From Bifidobacterium breve (GTDB lineage: Bacteria; Actinomycetota; Actinomycetes; Nanopelagicales; Nanopelagicaceae): a DNA stretch of 64,000 nt. The notes under the pieces are model-generated. The model ran no database searches. It saw nothing but the letters and a program-made list of their open reading frames with translations, and was not told where the DNA came from. Of the stretch, positions 52,541-60,535 are shown in pieces (within the stretch, counting starts at the first letter, position 1; each line of letters opens with the position of its first letter). The stretch is from assembly GCA_945860245.1 (NCBI GenBank), contig CAMAPO010000004.1, positions 30,930 to 94,929 on the forward strand. The letters run 5' to 3'. The position numbers were made by a program, and so were the translations under genes.

Positions 52541-53620
52541 ATGATGAGAAAGAGACTGAGTTTTCTTTTTGCACTTTCTTTAATAGTTCCATCGCTGCCA
52601 AGCAGCGCAAGTGCGACAACTGATCAAAGTAAATTAATACTCATTAAGACAATCACAGGCGAAATATCGCCTAAATCCGTTCAAGCTTCCAATAACGGTT
52701 TAATCAGCGCTCATAACATGATGTATCGCCATAGCGTAACAATTTATGATGCAGAAACCATGGAACTTAAAAGCACGATTCCTGATTCGGTAGAACTCTC
52801 AAAGTTTGGATATAAGAAATATTCTGGGCTTTATAAAGGTGCTCCGGTAGAAGGTGCCTATTCGCCAGATGGTCAATACTTGTATTTCACAAATTATGCG
52901 ATGTATGGCAAGGGATTTAATAAAGAAGGTACTGACACATGCTCACCTGCTTCAGGTTTTGATAATAGTTACTTATCTAGAATAGATTTAGAGAGAAATG
53001 AAATTGATGCTGTTTATCCTGTCGGATCTGTTCCGAAGGTTGTAAAGGTAACTCCTGATAATAAATATATTCTGGTTTCAAATTGGTGTTCTTATACCGT
53101 CACCATAATCTCTGTGGAAACTCAGAAGAGCGTTAAATCAATCAAGATCGGACGATATCCCCGCGGTATTTCAATCTCTAGCGATAGCAGATTTGCCTAC
53201 GTTGCCGAAATGGGTGGCAACCGAATTCATCGCATCAATTTAGAAGATTTTTCGGTGGAGTACATACCGATTGGTTCAAATCCACGCGCGATTGAATTAT
53301 CTCCCGATAACTCCACTCTTTATGCAACGCTAAATATCTCTGGCAAAGTTATCGCTTGGGATTTGGCGGCTAATAAGGCTATAAAGTCGGTCTCGACTGG
53401 AAAAGCTGCCCGCAGTTTGGCAATTTCATCTGATGGCTCGTCGCTCTTCGTTGTTAATTTCCGAAGCGGGACTCTCTCTAAAGTTAGAACTTCGGATATG
53501 AAGGTTATTCAAAACGTCAAGGTTTGCTCTGAGCCCATTGGAGTTACTTATGACTCTGCGACATCGCGAACTTGGGTCGCTTGTTACGGCGGATCAATTA
53601 AAGTTTTTGCTAACCAATAA
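52541..53620 (+). CDS. YVTN-type beta-propeller secreted protein
   Basis: Signal peptide; repeats such as VTPDNKYILVSNWCSYTVTIISVETQKSVKSIKIGRYPRGISISSDSRFAYVAEMGGNRI. Confidence 0.85.
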   Translation: MMRKRLSFLFALSLIVPSLPSSASATTDQSKLILIKTITGEISPKSVQASNNGLISAHNMMYRHSVTIYDAETMELKSTIPDSVELSKFGYKKYSGLYKGAPVEGAYSPDGQYLYFTNYAMYGKGFNKEGTDTCSPASGFDNSYLSRIDLERNEIDAVYPVGSVPKVVKVTPDNKYILVSNWCSYTVTIISVETQKSVKSIKIGRYPRGISISSDSRFAYVAEMGGNRIHRINLEDFSVEYIPIGSNPRAIELSPDNSTLYATLNISGKVIAWDLAANKAIKSVSTGKAARSLAISSDGSSLFVVNFRSGTLSKVRTSDMKVIQNVKVCSEPIGVTYDSATSRTWVACYGGSIKVFANQ

Positions 53621-54788
53621 TAGCGGTGGATGTATCAATAACTGGCACCAAAAGTGGCGCAGCAATCTTGCCTAAGTAAATATCCAATATTTCTCGTGCT
53701 CGATCACTCGCTGATCTAGTTTTCTTGATTTTGTCAGCGATGATCGTGAACGCGTATTCGCGATCACCCGATTGAACATAACCGGCCAGGCTAACCGTCC
53801 CAGAAAGTGTTCCGGTCTTGGCTTTAACTAAACCCACAGCCTGTGGCGCAGTTTCGATATAGCGTTCGCTTAACGTCCCCGTTTCGCCACTCACGGGTAA
53901 TCCAGCTATTAATTGTGAATACAGTGGGTGTGAATGAATTTTATAGAGGAGCTGCGACAAAACATTTGCGGTTAACTTATTTTCTTTTGATAAACCGCTA
54001 GCATCTTTAATGACGATTTTTGAAGGATCAATATCTAAATCACGAAGCACTTTATTAAATGTTTTTACTACTCCATTTTGATTAAACTGATTTCCTGCTG
54101 CTTTTGCTGCTAGTCGAGCCATGCGTTCAGAGACGTCATTATCGCTCCAGATTAAGAACCAATTCATAATTTCCCTCACCGTTGGTGAAGTTGAATAAAA
54201 TGCTTGCTCTCCGGCAATTGATTTTGCTTCGGATTCGCTAACCTTTACAAAGTTCGTCTTGATTCCCTTCTTTTTGTAATATGACTTCAGTCTTAAAACT
54301 TCTGATGAATAAAGATCGTTGTAAAAAATATCTAATTTCTTGACCGCACCTTCTGTGTTCTTCTTAACTGCGCTCAGTCCTTTAGCCGCAAATCCATAAA
54401 AGTAAGTTCGCTTCATCTTGCTAGCTGCTTTAGCATCAAGTGATATCCAAGGGTCGTACTCGCCATCGACTACCAAGGAATTTGGCGTAGGCCCCAACGA
54501 AACGGATGTAGCAAAGACGGTTGCAGAATCCAAATATCTCAATGTTGCTGCAGCAGATAAGAGTTTCATGAGCGATGCCGGCTTGCGTTGTGAGTTCGCA
54601 TTTGATTCAAAGACAATTTCCCCTGTGCTCACATCAATGAGAGAAACCGATGGATTGCTCAACGCAGGTGAAGCAGCCATGCGCGCAAATACATTTGCTG
54701 CGCTAACGGGATCGAATGCAGATGCACTTGAGGTCGTAAAAATACTCGCCGCCACAATGGCAGCGCTTAACCCCAAAAACTTTTTCAT
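53610..54788 (-). CDS. dacB: D-alanyl-D-alanine carboxypeptidase (PBP4/DacB family)
   Basis: Signal peptide; RKPASLMKLLSAAATLRYL (SxxK), SDNDVSERMAR (SxN-like) and KAKTGTLSGTVSLAGYV (KTG). Confidence 0.9.
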   Translation of the reverse strand: MKKFLGLSAAIVAASIFTTSSASAFDPVSAANVFARMAASPALSNPSVSLIDVSTGEIVFESNANSQRKPASLMKLLSAAATLRYLDSATVFATSVSLGPTPNSLVVDGEYDPWISLDAKAASKMKRTYFYGFAAKGLSAVKKNTEGAVKKLDIFYNDLYSSEVLRLKSYYKKKGIKTNFVKVSESEAKSIAGEQAFYSTSPTVREIMNWFLIWSDNDVSERMARLAAKAAGNQFNQNGVVKTFNKVLRDLDIDPSKIVIKDASGLSKENKLTANVLSQLLYKIHSHPLYSQLIAGLPVSGETGTLSERYIETAPQAVGLVKAKTGTLSGTVSLAGYVQSGDREYAFTIIADKIKKTRSASDRAREILDIYLGKIAAPLLVPVIDTSTAIIG

Positions 54789-54840
54789 CTATATTTTGCC
54801 TTTCCTAGCGTTTAACCCTTATTAAGTTTAGAGTGCGCAT

Positions 54841-55491
54841 ATGGAAATTAATACACCTGCCACGATTGGACCAGGAGAATTCTTTCCCGTAGTCGGAGTC
54901 GGGCCACACGAGAAACCTTGGCCAACAGGCTCGCAATATGATCCAGAGTTACTAGAAAATGGCGATCGCCGAAATGTTCTAGATCACTACAGATATTGGT
55001 CAGTCGATGCAATTGTTGCTGATTTAAATACCAAACGCCACAAATTACAGATAGCAATTGAGAATTGGCAACACGATTTAAATATTGGATCCGTAGTTCG
55101 CACTGCTAACGCTTTTAATGTTTCTGCAGTTCACATAGTTGGTAAGCGCGATTGGAATAAGCGCGGCGCAATGGTTACTGATAAATACCTCAGCGTGATT
55201 CACCACCCAACGATTGCCGATTTTGCAAGGTGGTGCAATGAAAACAACTTGCCAATTATTGGTATAGATAACGTTCCATCATCTAAGCAACTTGAAGGTT
55301 CTCAGCTTCCCGAATCTTGCGTTCTCCTCTTTGGCCAAGAAGGTGCGGGTATGTCGGACGAAGGTATTGCGGCATGCGAAGTTTTATATGCTATTCAACA
55401 ATACGGATCGACTCGTTCAATGAATGCATCTGCCGCCGGCGCTATCGCGATGTATCACTGGGCGCTGCAGCACCTTCCCAAATTAACTTAG
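54841..55491 (+). CDS. TrmH/SpoU family RNA 2'-O-methyltransferase
   Basis: NLDIGSVVRTANAF-like NIGSVVRTANAFNVSAVHIVG, LLFGQEGAGMSDEGIAACE and SMNASAAGAIAMYHW. Confidence 0.88.
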   Translation: MEINTPATIGPGEFFPVVGVGPHEKPWPTGSQYDPELLENGDRRNVLDHYRYWSVDAIVADLNTKRHKLQIAIENWQHDLNIGSVVRTANAFNVSAVHIVGKRDWNKRGAMVTDKYLSVIHHPTIADFARWCNENNLPIIGIDNVPSSKQLEGSQLPESCVLLFGQEGAGMSDEGIAACEVLYAIQQYGSTRSMNASAAGAIAMYHWALQHLPKLT

Positions 55492-55495
55492 CTGT

Positions 55496-56449
55496 TTAAT
55501 CACCTAGATCAGTTGGAGCGGGCACATCTTCCATCGCCTCACGCACAGCAACAAGGCGGCGATCAATCTCGTCCGCTTCATCCATGCGCCCAAGGCTGCG
55601 TAAAACCGTTGACATGCGAGTTTCGATATCAACGATGAGTTCAAAGTCTTTTGGCTCATCCTCAGAAATGATGTGTAATACGCCATCCAAAGTGGATAAA
55701 CCATCTTCTAGTTTACCAATCAGTATTTCGGCCTTGCCATATTCAAGAAGTGCAAAAGTTTCGCGACGGTGGTCGTGGCCAGTTTCAAATACATCGATTG
55801 CTTTACGCGCTGCTTCTAGCGCTTTCTCGCCATCGCCAATTTCGACATAGCAAGATGCAATTTTCTGATCACAACGAGCAACCTGGATTACTTCTTTCTC
55901 GCTCTTAAAAATTAAACGCGCATCTTTAAAAGTTTTAATTGCTAAATCATAATTCTTTAACTCGCGATAGGCGCAGCCAAGTAGATGAAGATCGTTTGCT
56001 GCGCCAATTTGATTGCCATCAACCAAATGTTCCTGAGCGCATTCATCCATGATCTCGACAACTTTTTCAAAATTCTTCGAGGCATACCACCACTCGCCCA
56101 ATGTGCAGGCGAGTTCAAGTGACAGTGGTGATTTACTCTCACGTAAAATTTCTACAGCCTTACTCATTGCAGAGGCAGCTTCATCCATGCGCTTTAGTTG
56201 ATTTAAGTTGTAACCAATAGCAGAGTAAGCCTGAGCGAGTCCTTCACTAGATTCTGTAGAGCCAAGTTCGGCAAAAATATCGCGTGCGGTTTCAGCGAGC
56301 GCTAAGGCTTCATCATATTGACCGCGAGCAAAGATTCGGGCGGAGAGTTCGTAATAAGTATTTGCGCGATCAGCACCGTGTACTTCCGGTATTCGATCCC
56401 AGAGCATTTCCTCTGATACGAGCTCGTCTTGGCCATCATCTTCGCTCAT
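55496..56449 (-). CDS. TPR-repeat protein
   Basis: 317 aa; repeated TPR-like helices (YYELSARIFARGQYDEALALAETARDIFAELG; YDLAIKTFKDARLIF). Confidence 0.8.
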   Translation of the reverse strand: MSEDDGQDELVSEEMLWDRIPEVHGADRANTYYELSARIFARGQYDEALALAETARDIFAELGSTESSEGLAQAYSAIGYNLNQLKRMDEAASAMSKAVEILRESKSPLSLELACTLGEWWYASKNFEKVVEIMDECAQEHLVDGNQIGAANDLHLLGCAYRELKNYDLAIKTFKDARLIFKSEKEVIQVARCDQKIASCYVEIGDGEKALEAARKAIDVFETGHDHRRETFALLEYGKAEILIGKLEDGLSTLDGVLHIISEDEPKDFELIVDIETRMSTVLRSLGRMDEADEIDRRLVAVREAMEDVPAPTDLGD

Positions 56450-56597
56450 CGATACCCCGTGTCATTTTCTTCTTCTGGCTTACGGTGAATGAGTGGAACC
56501 TACTCCGAAATCCGAGGAAAAATCGGGTAATTAAGTAGCAAGTGGGTGAAGTTTTTCGAGTGGACAGGCTCAACTTCCTTCCTTTACCCTTGGCTTA

Positions 56598-56614
56598 TTG
56601 CAAGTCATTTGCAT
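56598..56614 (+). promoter_or_regulatory. Candidate Nur (nickel-responsive Fur-family) box
   Basis: TTGCAA-GTCAT-TTGCAT, 27 bp upstream of the NiCoT start codon; close to the Streptomyces Nur box pattern tTGCaa-N5-ttGCAA as I recall it. Confidence 0.5.
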
Positions 56615-56640
56615 CTAGGAATAACCCCATTAGGAGCTAA

Positions 56641-57828
56641 ATGAACACGATCGTCAAGGACGCACCTCGCATTCCCCTGCGCGAGCGCCTGACCAATGCT
56701 GAATGGCGCCGGATGGCCGCCATGTTCGGGTTCATCGCCTTCTTGCACATTTCAGGCGCGCTCTTAATGTGGCAGGCCACCACCGGAAATTACGAACTTT
56801 CCGACGGCACAATCTTTGGTTGGGGAACTGCAGCCCTTGCTTACACCTTAGGAATGCGCCATGCCTTCGATGCCGATCACATCAGCGCGATTGATAACAC
56901 AACACGAAAATTGATGTCAGAAGGTCAACGACCTTTATCGGTTGGATTCTTCTTTTCACTCGGACACTCATCAGTGGTTGCCGCTTTAGCAATCCTGCTT
57001 ACCTTTGGAATTAAAGCGCTAGGTTCGCAACTTAAAGATGAGGATTCGGCTCTGCATCATTACACCGAAATTATTGGTTTAACAGTTTCTGGCACTTTCT
57101 TAATGCTCATCGCAATTCTCAATTTGATCATTTTGATTTCTATTCTTGGTGTATTTCGCAAGATGCGCCAAGGTTTATATAACGAAGAAGAGCTAGAAAA
57201 ACATTTAAATTCTCGCGGTTTGCTGATGCGCTTCTTTGGTCCGATTGCCCGACGCATTGATAAGAGCTGGAAGATGTATCCGCTCGGTATTCTCTTTGGA
57301 CTTGGTTTTGATACTGCAACTGAAGTTGGATTGCTAGTTCTTGCTGGAACTTCAGTGATCGCAGGTCTGCCTTGGTGGGCGGTAATGTCTCTACCACTCT
57401 TCTTTGCTGGCGGAATGAGTTTGCTAGATACAATCGATGGTTCATTTATGAACTTTGCTTATGGTTGGGCATTTTCAAAGCCCGTCCGTAAGGTTTACTA
57501 CAACATCATAATTACTGGCCTATCTGTGGCAATTGCATTTTTTGTTGGCGGTCTTGAAATTTGTCAGGTAATTGCCAATCAACTAGAACTTTCTGGTGGT
57601 TTTTGGGATTATGCCTTGGCTTTTAACTTAAATAGCGCTGGATACTTCATTGTTGGATCCTTTGTTGTGGTTTGGACTATCGCTTTGCTTCTTTGGAGAT
57701 ACGGCAAAATTGAAGAGCGTTGGCATAACACCGCGCACGCAGCGCAAATGGAACGTGGCGAAGTTAGCAACCACGCTGCTGCCGGCGTTGACTTAGGTCC
57801 GATAAAAGACGGCTGGAAGATCGATTAA
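56641..57828 (+). CDS. NiCoT family nickel/cobalt transporter
   Basis: LGMRHAFDADHISAIDNTTRKLM signature (HxxxxDH), LGFDTATEVGLL and SLPLFFAGGMSLLDTIDG; multi-TM. Confidence 0.93.
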   Translation: MNTIVKDAPRIPLRERLTNAEWRRMAAMFGFIAFLHISGALLMWQATTGNYELSDGTIFGWGTAALAYTLGMRHAFDADHISAIDNTTRKLMSEGQRPLSVGFFFSLGHSSVVAALAILLTFGIKALGSQLKDEDSALHHYTEIIGLTVSGTFLMLIAILNLIILISILGVFRKMRQGLYNEEELEKHLNSRGLLMRFFGPIARRIDKSWKMYPLGILFGLGFDTATEVGLLVLAGTSVIAGLPWWAVMSLPLFFAGGMSLLDTIDGSFMNFAYGWAFSKPVRKVYYNIIITGLSVAIAFFVGGLEICQVIANQLELSGGFWDYALAFNLNSAGYFIVGSFVVVWTIALLLWRYGKIEERWHNTAHAAQMERGEVSNHAAAGVDLGPIKDGWKID

Positions 57829-57845
57829 TTCTGATTGAGCAGAAA

Positions 57846-57888
57846 AGTGGGCCCAGACGGGCTCGAACCGTCGACCCACGGATTAAAA
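57846..57888 (+). repeat. Direct repeat (att-like), orphan tRNA-Lys 3' half
   Basis: agtgggcccagacgggctcgaaccgtcgacccacggattaaaa; identical to 60408-60450; no 5' tRNA half follows. Confidence 0.95.
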
Positions 57889-58063
57889 TTCTGACCTAAT
57901 AAGTTCTTAAGCGTATCTTTAAGTGCCATACGTCCCACCGTTAAGAGTGACTCACGCCTGGAAGTTTCTGGTAGAACCACTAGATGTTAGGGAAGTGTTG
58001 AGTAAGGTGAAGAGATGAAGTTAGTAACCATCAATTGCTGTTAAGAGGCTTTGGAGTTAGCGA

Positions 58064-58399
58064 ATGAGTGATTGGCTAGATGCTATTGCCCAAGGTAATT
58101 TTAATTTAACTATGCTTGACACTAATGGTGAACCTATGTACTACCTAACCCGCAGGGAAGAGGGGGTCCACTTCACTTTTCAATATTTTGCACCATCTGG
58201 GTCCAATCTGCCTGACTTAGAAGTTGATTTTGATATTGCAGCAGCAAATATTCCAAATGTTTTCAGGCGTTATGGAATTGACCCAAACTTAGACTTTATT
58301 AAAGGATTTGAAGTCATTTCAAGTAGTGGCCAAGGTGAAGAGTTTGGTAAGGCTATTACCGATGGATTAATACCCATCGAAAATGCGCACTATTGGTAA
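58064..58399 (+). CDS. Acidic hypothetical protein, 111 aa
   Basis: ORF with SD-like GGAG upstream; MSDWLDAIAQGNFNLTMLDTNGEPMYYLTRREEGVHFTFQYF...; no family recognised. Confidence 0.7.
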   Translation: MSDWLDAIAQGNFNLTMLDTNGEPMYYLTRREEGVHFTFQYFAPSGSNLPDLEVDFDIAAANIPNVFRRYGIDPNLDFIKGFEVISSSGQGEEFGKAITDGLIPIENAHYW

Positions 58400-58476
58400 C
58401 GCATCAAATAAGAGTAATTTTACCTATCTTTTCTCTCAAAGCACTGTCAACATAGTAAGTGAAGGGAAGGTTTCTA

Positions 58477-59211
58477 ATGTGTAAGGTGGGAGAACGAGAA
58501 TTTTGCATAGTGCTTGGAGAAGACTCGAGTAAGTGGAGTAAGTATTGCCCGCTGCCTGTACCCACTTTCTTTGATGGCGCGGTAGAAAGTTTTTCACGAG
58601 CTGTTAGCGAGTTAACTAAAGGCAATAAGAAAGAATCGTTAGAGGCCCTTACTGCTTCTAATGCTGCGGAAGTTGGCAAATTTTATATTGACCACGGTCA
58701 GCAAAGTGCTTATTTTAGAGTTACCAATAGGAAGGAAGTCGACAATGCTAACCGGCTTGAAAAAAAATTAAACCTCAGTCCACGTGATAAACCTGCAATA
58801 ACAAAAGAGGTTTTTAAACGAGATTTCTACCGTTGTCGTTACTGTAATTTACGAATTATTACTGGTGAGGTTTTTAGTGAATACAGTCGCATTGTTGGGT
58901 CAGATATTTTCTCTGACGAAAGGGAGAATACTAAACGGAATGGATTAACACTCGGACTTCGGGGAGTTGCAGACCACGTAGAACCGTATGCTTTAGGGGC
59001 AGGAACGGAACTAGATAATTTAGTTACTAGTTGTTACTCGTGTAACTTTGGTAAAGCGGGATATACATTAGACCAACTAAAGATCGAGGACCCCCGCTCG
59101 AGACAGCCTAAGGATGATGGTTGGAAAGGCTTAACAAATTATTTACCTGCTTTAAAATTATTGGGCGTATTAACTAATTCCGAGGTCAACGAGCCTAGGC
59201 AAAGGTCATAG
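58477..59211 (+). CDS. HNH endonuclease
   Basis: RDFYRCRYCNLRII...RGVADHVEPYALGAGTELDNLVTSCYSCNFGKAGYT (CxxC, DHV, N, CxxCN-GK). ATG at 58477 follows GGGAAGG; the ORF track uses upstream GTG at 58459. Confidence 0.88.
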   Translation: MCKVGEREFCIVLGEDSSKWSKYCPLPVPTFFDGAVESFSRAVSELTKGNKKESLEALTASNAAEVGKFYIDHGQQSAYFRVTNRKEVDNANRLEKKLNLSPRDKPAITKEVFKRDFYRCRYCNLRIITGEVFSEYSRIVGSDIFSDERENTKRNGLTLGLRGVADHVEPYALGAGTELDNLVTSCYSCNFGKAGYTLDQLKIEDPRSRQPKDDGWKGLTNYLPALKLLGVLTNSEVNEPRQRS

Positions 59212-59230
59212 AGTTGAGTAAGGTCAAGAG

Positions 59231-59710
59231 ATGAAGAGAGATACACAATTGGTCGGAGCTGCAGGTGAGCACCTAGTTTTATCTCGTCTACTGAACCGCC
59301 AATATTTGGCAGCGCAGGCGCCACCTGGCGCAGCCAAAGTAGATATCTTGGTCAACCACCTTGATGACAAGCCTCCGCGTCTAATTCAGGTCAAAACAAT
59401 TACTGGCAAGAACATCAATAATGGCTGGCATATGAGTGAGAAGCACGAAAAAATGGTAGACCCAAACATTTTCTATTGTTTCGTGGCCCTTGGAGATATC
59501 GACAGTGACGTTTATGTTATTCCATCCGAGATTGTTGCGACTGTTGTAACCGATGAAATGATTAAATGGCTGGCAACGCCGGGCGCTAAAGGACAACAGC
59601 GCAACTATACAAAAATGCGGCGGATCCAAAATCAATATAAAGACAAGTTTGATTCCGCCCCAGATGGGTGGATAGAGCAGTATCTTGAAAAATGGGAACT
59701 ATTAGGGTGA
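59231..59710 (+). CDS. PD-(D/E)XK-like putative nuclease, paralog 1
   Basis: LVGAAGEHLVLSRLL (Glu), KVDILV (Asp), LIQVKT (QxK) arrangement; 159 aa. Confidence 0.75.
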   Translation: MKRDTQLVGAAGEHLVLSRLLNRQYLAAQAPPGAAKVDILVNHLDDKPPRLIQVKTITGKNINNGWHMSEKHEKMVDPNIFYCFVALGDIDSDVYVIPSEIVATVVTDEMIKWLATPGAKGQQRNYTKMRRIQNQYKDKFDSAPDGWIEQYLEKWELLG

Positions 59711-59714
59711 AGAG

Positions 59715-60194
59715 ATGAATCGTGACAAGCAACTTGTAGGTGCTGCAGGTGAGCATCTAGTTTTATCAAGACTACTAGCAAAGGGAATTCTTGCTTCTCA
59801 GGCGCCGCGGGGCGTAAGAAAAGCGGATATTTTGGTTAATCCACTTGATGGAGGGCGACCGGTATTGATTCAAGTTAAGACCACCTCCGGTTCAAGGACT
59901 CGAGTTGGCTGGCCTATGAATGTCAAGGACGAAACAATTACAGAAATTGATTTGTTTTACTGTTTCGTAAATCTTGGAGAAGACAATCCACAGGTGTATG
60001 TGATTCCCGCCAAAATAGTTGCAAAAGTAATCAAAAGAGGACACCAGACTTGGCTGAAGACGCCAGGAAGTAAGGGTCAAAAGCACAACGAGACCAATAT
60101 GAGATGGATAAGCAATTCGTTTCGATTGAAGAATGAATATACGCCTGATGGCTGGATGGATAAATACCTAGAGAATTGGGAATTATTGGGATGA
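59715..60194 (+). CDS. PD-(D/E)XK-like putative nuclease, paralog 2
   Basis: Same length and motifs as paralog 1 (LVGAAGEHLVLSRLL, KADILV, LIQVKT); about 56% identical in my ungapped hand alignment; starts 4 bp after the paralog 1 stop. Confidence 0.75.
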   Translation: MNRDKQLVGAAGEHLVLSRLLAKGILASQAPRGVRKADILVNPLDGGRPVLIQVKTTSGSRTRVGWPMNVKDETITEIDLFYCFVNLGEDNPQVYVIPAKIVAKVIKRGHQTWLKTPGSKGQKHNETNMRWISNSFRLKNEYTPDGWMDKYLENWELLG

Positions 60195-60210
60195 AAAGAA
60201 AATTAACTCC

Positions 60211-60396
60211 TTGACTAAGCCAATACCGCTCAAAAAAAGTAAAGAAGTTCAAATGATAGAAGAACCGATGATGTTAAATACGCCCTGCACAAAGTTTGAC
60301 TTTACAAAGATGGATGACGACAGAGTCATTACCTTTGCTATTCTCCATTTGGAAGGAGCAGCAGAGGAAGTACACAGGCGTGGTCTGGCCTACTAA
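60211..60396 (+). CDS. Small hypothetical protein (61 aa or shorter)
   Basis: TTG-start ORF MTKPIPLKKSKEVQMIEEPMMLNTPCTKFDFTKMDDDRVITFAILHLEGAAEEVHRRGLAY; possible ATG start at 60255. Marginal support. Confidence 0.4.
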   Translation: MTKPIPLKKSKEVQMIEEPMMLNTPCTKFDFTKMDDDRVITFAILHLEGAAEEVHRRGLAY

Positions 60397-60407
60397 AAGG
60401 ACTGATG

Positions 60408-60450
60408 AGTGGGCCCAGACGGGCTCGAACCGTCGACCCACGGATTAAAA
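60408..60450 (+). repeat. Direct repeat (att-like) within tRNA-Lys 3' half
   Basis: Identical to 57846-57888. Confidence 0.95.
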
Positions 60451-60482
60451 GTCCGTTGCTCTACCGACTGAGCTATAGGCCC
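60410..60482 (-). tRNA. tRNA-Lys(UUU)
   Basis: Reverse strand GGGCCTATAGCTCAGTCGGTAGAGCAACGGACTTTTAATCCGTGGGTCGACGGTTCGAGCCCGTCTGGGCCCA folds as a cloverleaf; anticodon TTT. Confidence 0.96.
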
Positions 60483-60535
60483 CACTGTAATTTGGCTAAA
60501 TAACTGCCAAACACTCGCCGTATCGTAGCGGATTT

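Larger units (their letters stand above)
57846..60450. mobile_element. Small tRNA-Lys-associated genomic island, no integrase present
   Basis: 43-bp perfect direct repeat (57846-57888 and 60408-60450). The right copy is the 3' part of an intact tRNA-Lys; the left copy is an orphan tRNA 3' half. Internal genes are HNH and PD-(D/E)XK-like nucleases with no housekeeping genes. Confidence 0.82.

Noticed and set aside
56450-56640. Cobalamin or NiCo riboswitch upstream of the NiCoT gene
   Set aside because: No recognisable B12-box or NiCo aptamer; only the Nur-box-like palindrome stood out.
57846-57888. Second tRNA-Lys gene
   Set aside because: Only the 3' half is present; sequence diverges after the anticodon loop with no D-arm or 5' acceptor strand. 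Treated as an att repeat.
58064-59211. Confident toxin-antitoxin call for the acidic ORF plus HNH
   Set aside because: No recognised antitoxin fold and the gene spacing (77 bp) is not diagnostic; kept only as an inference.
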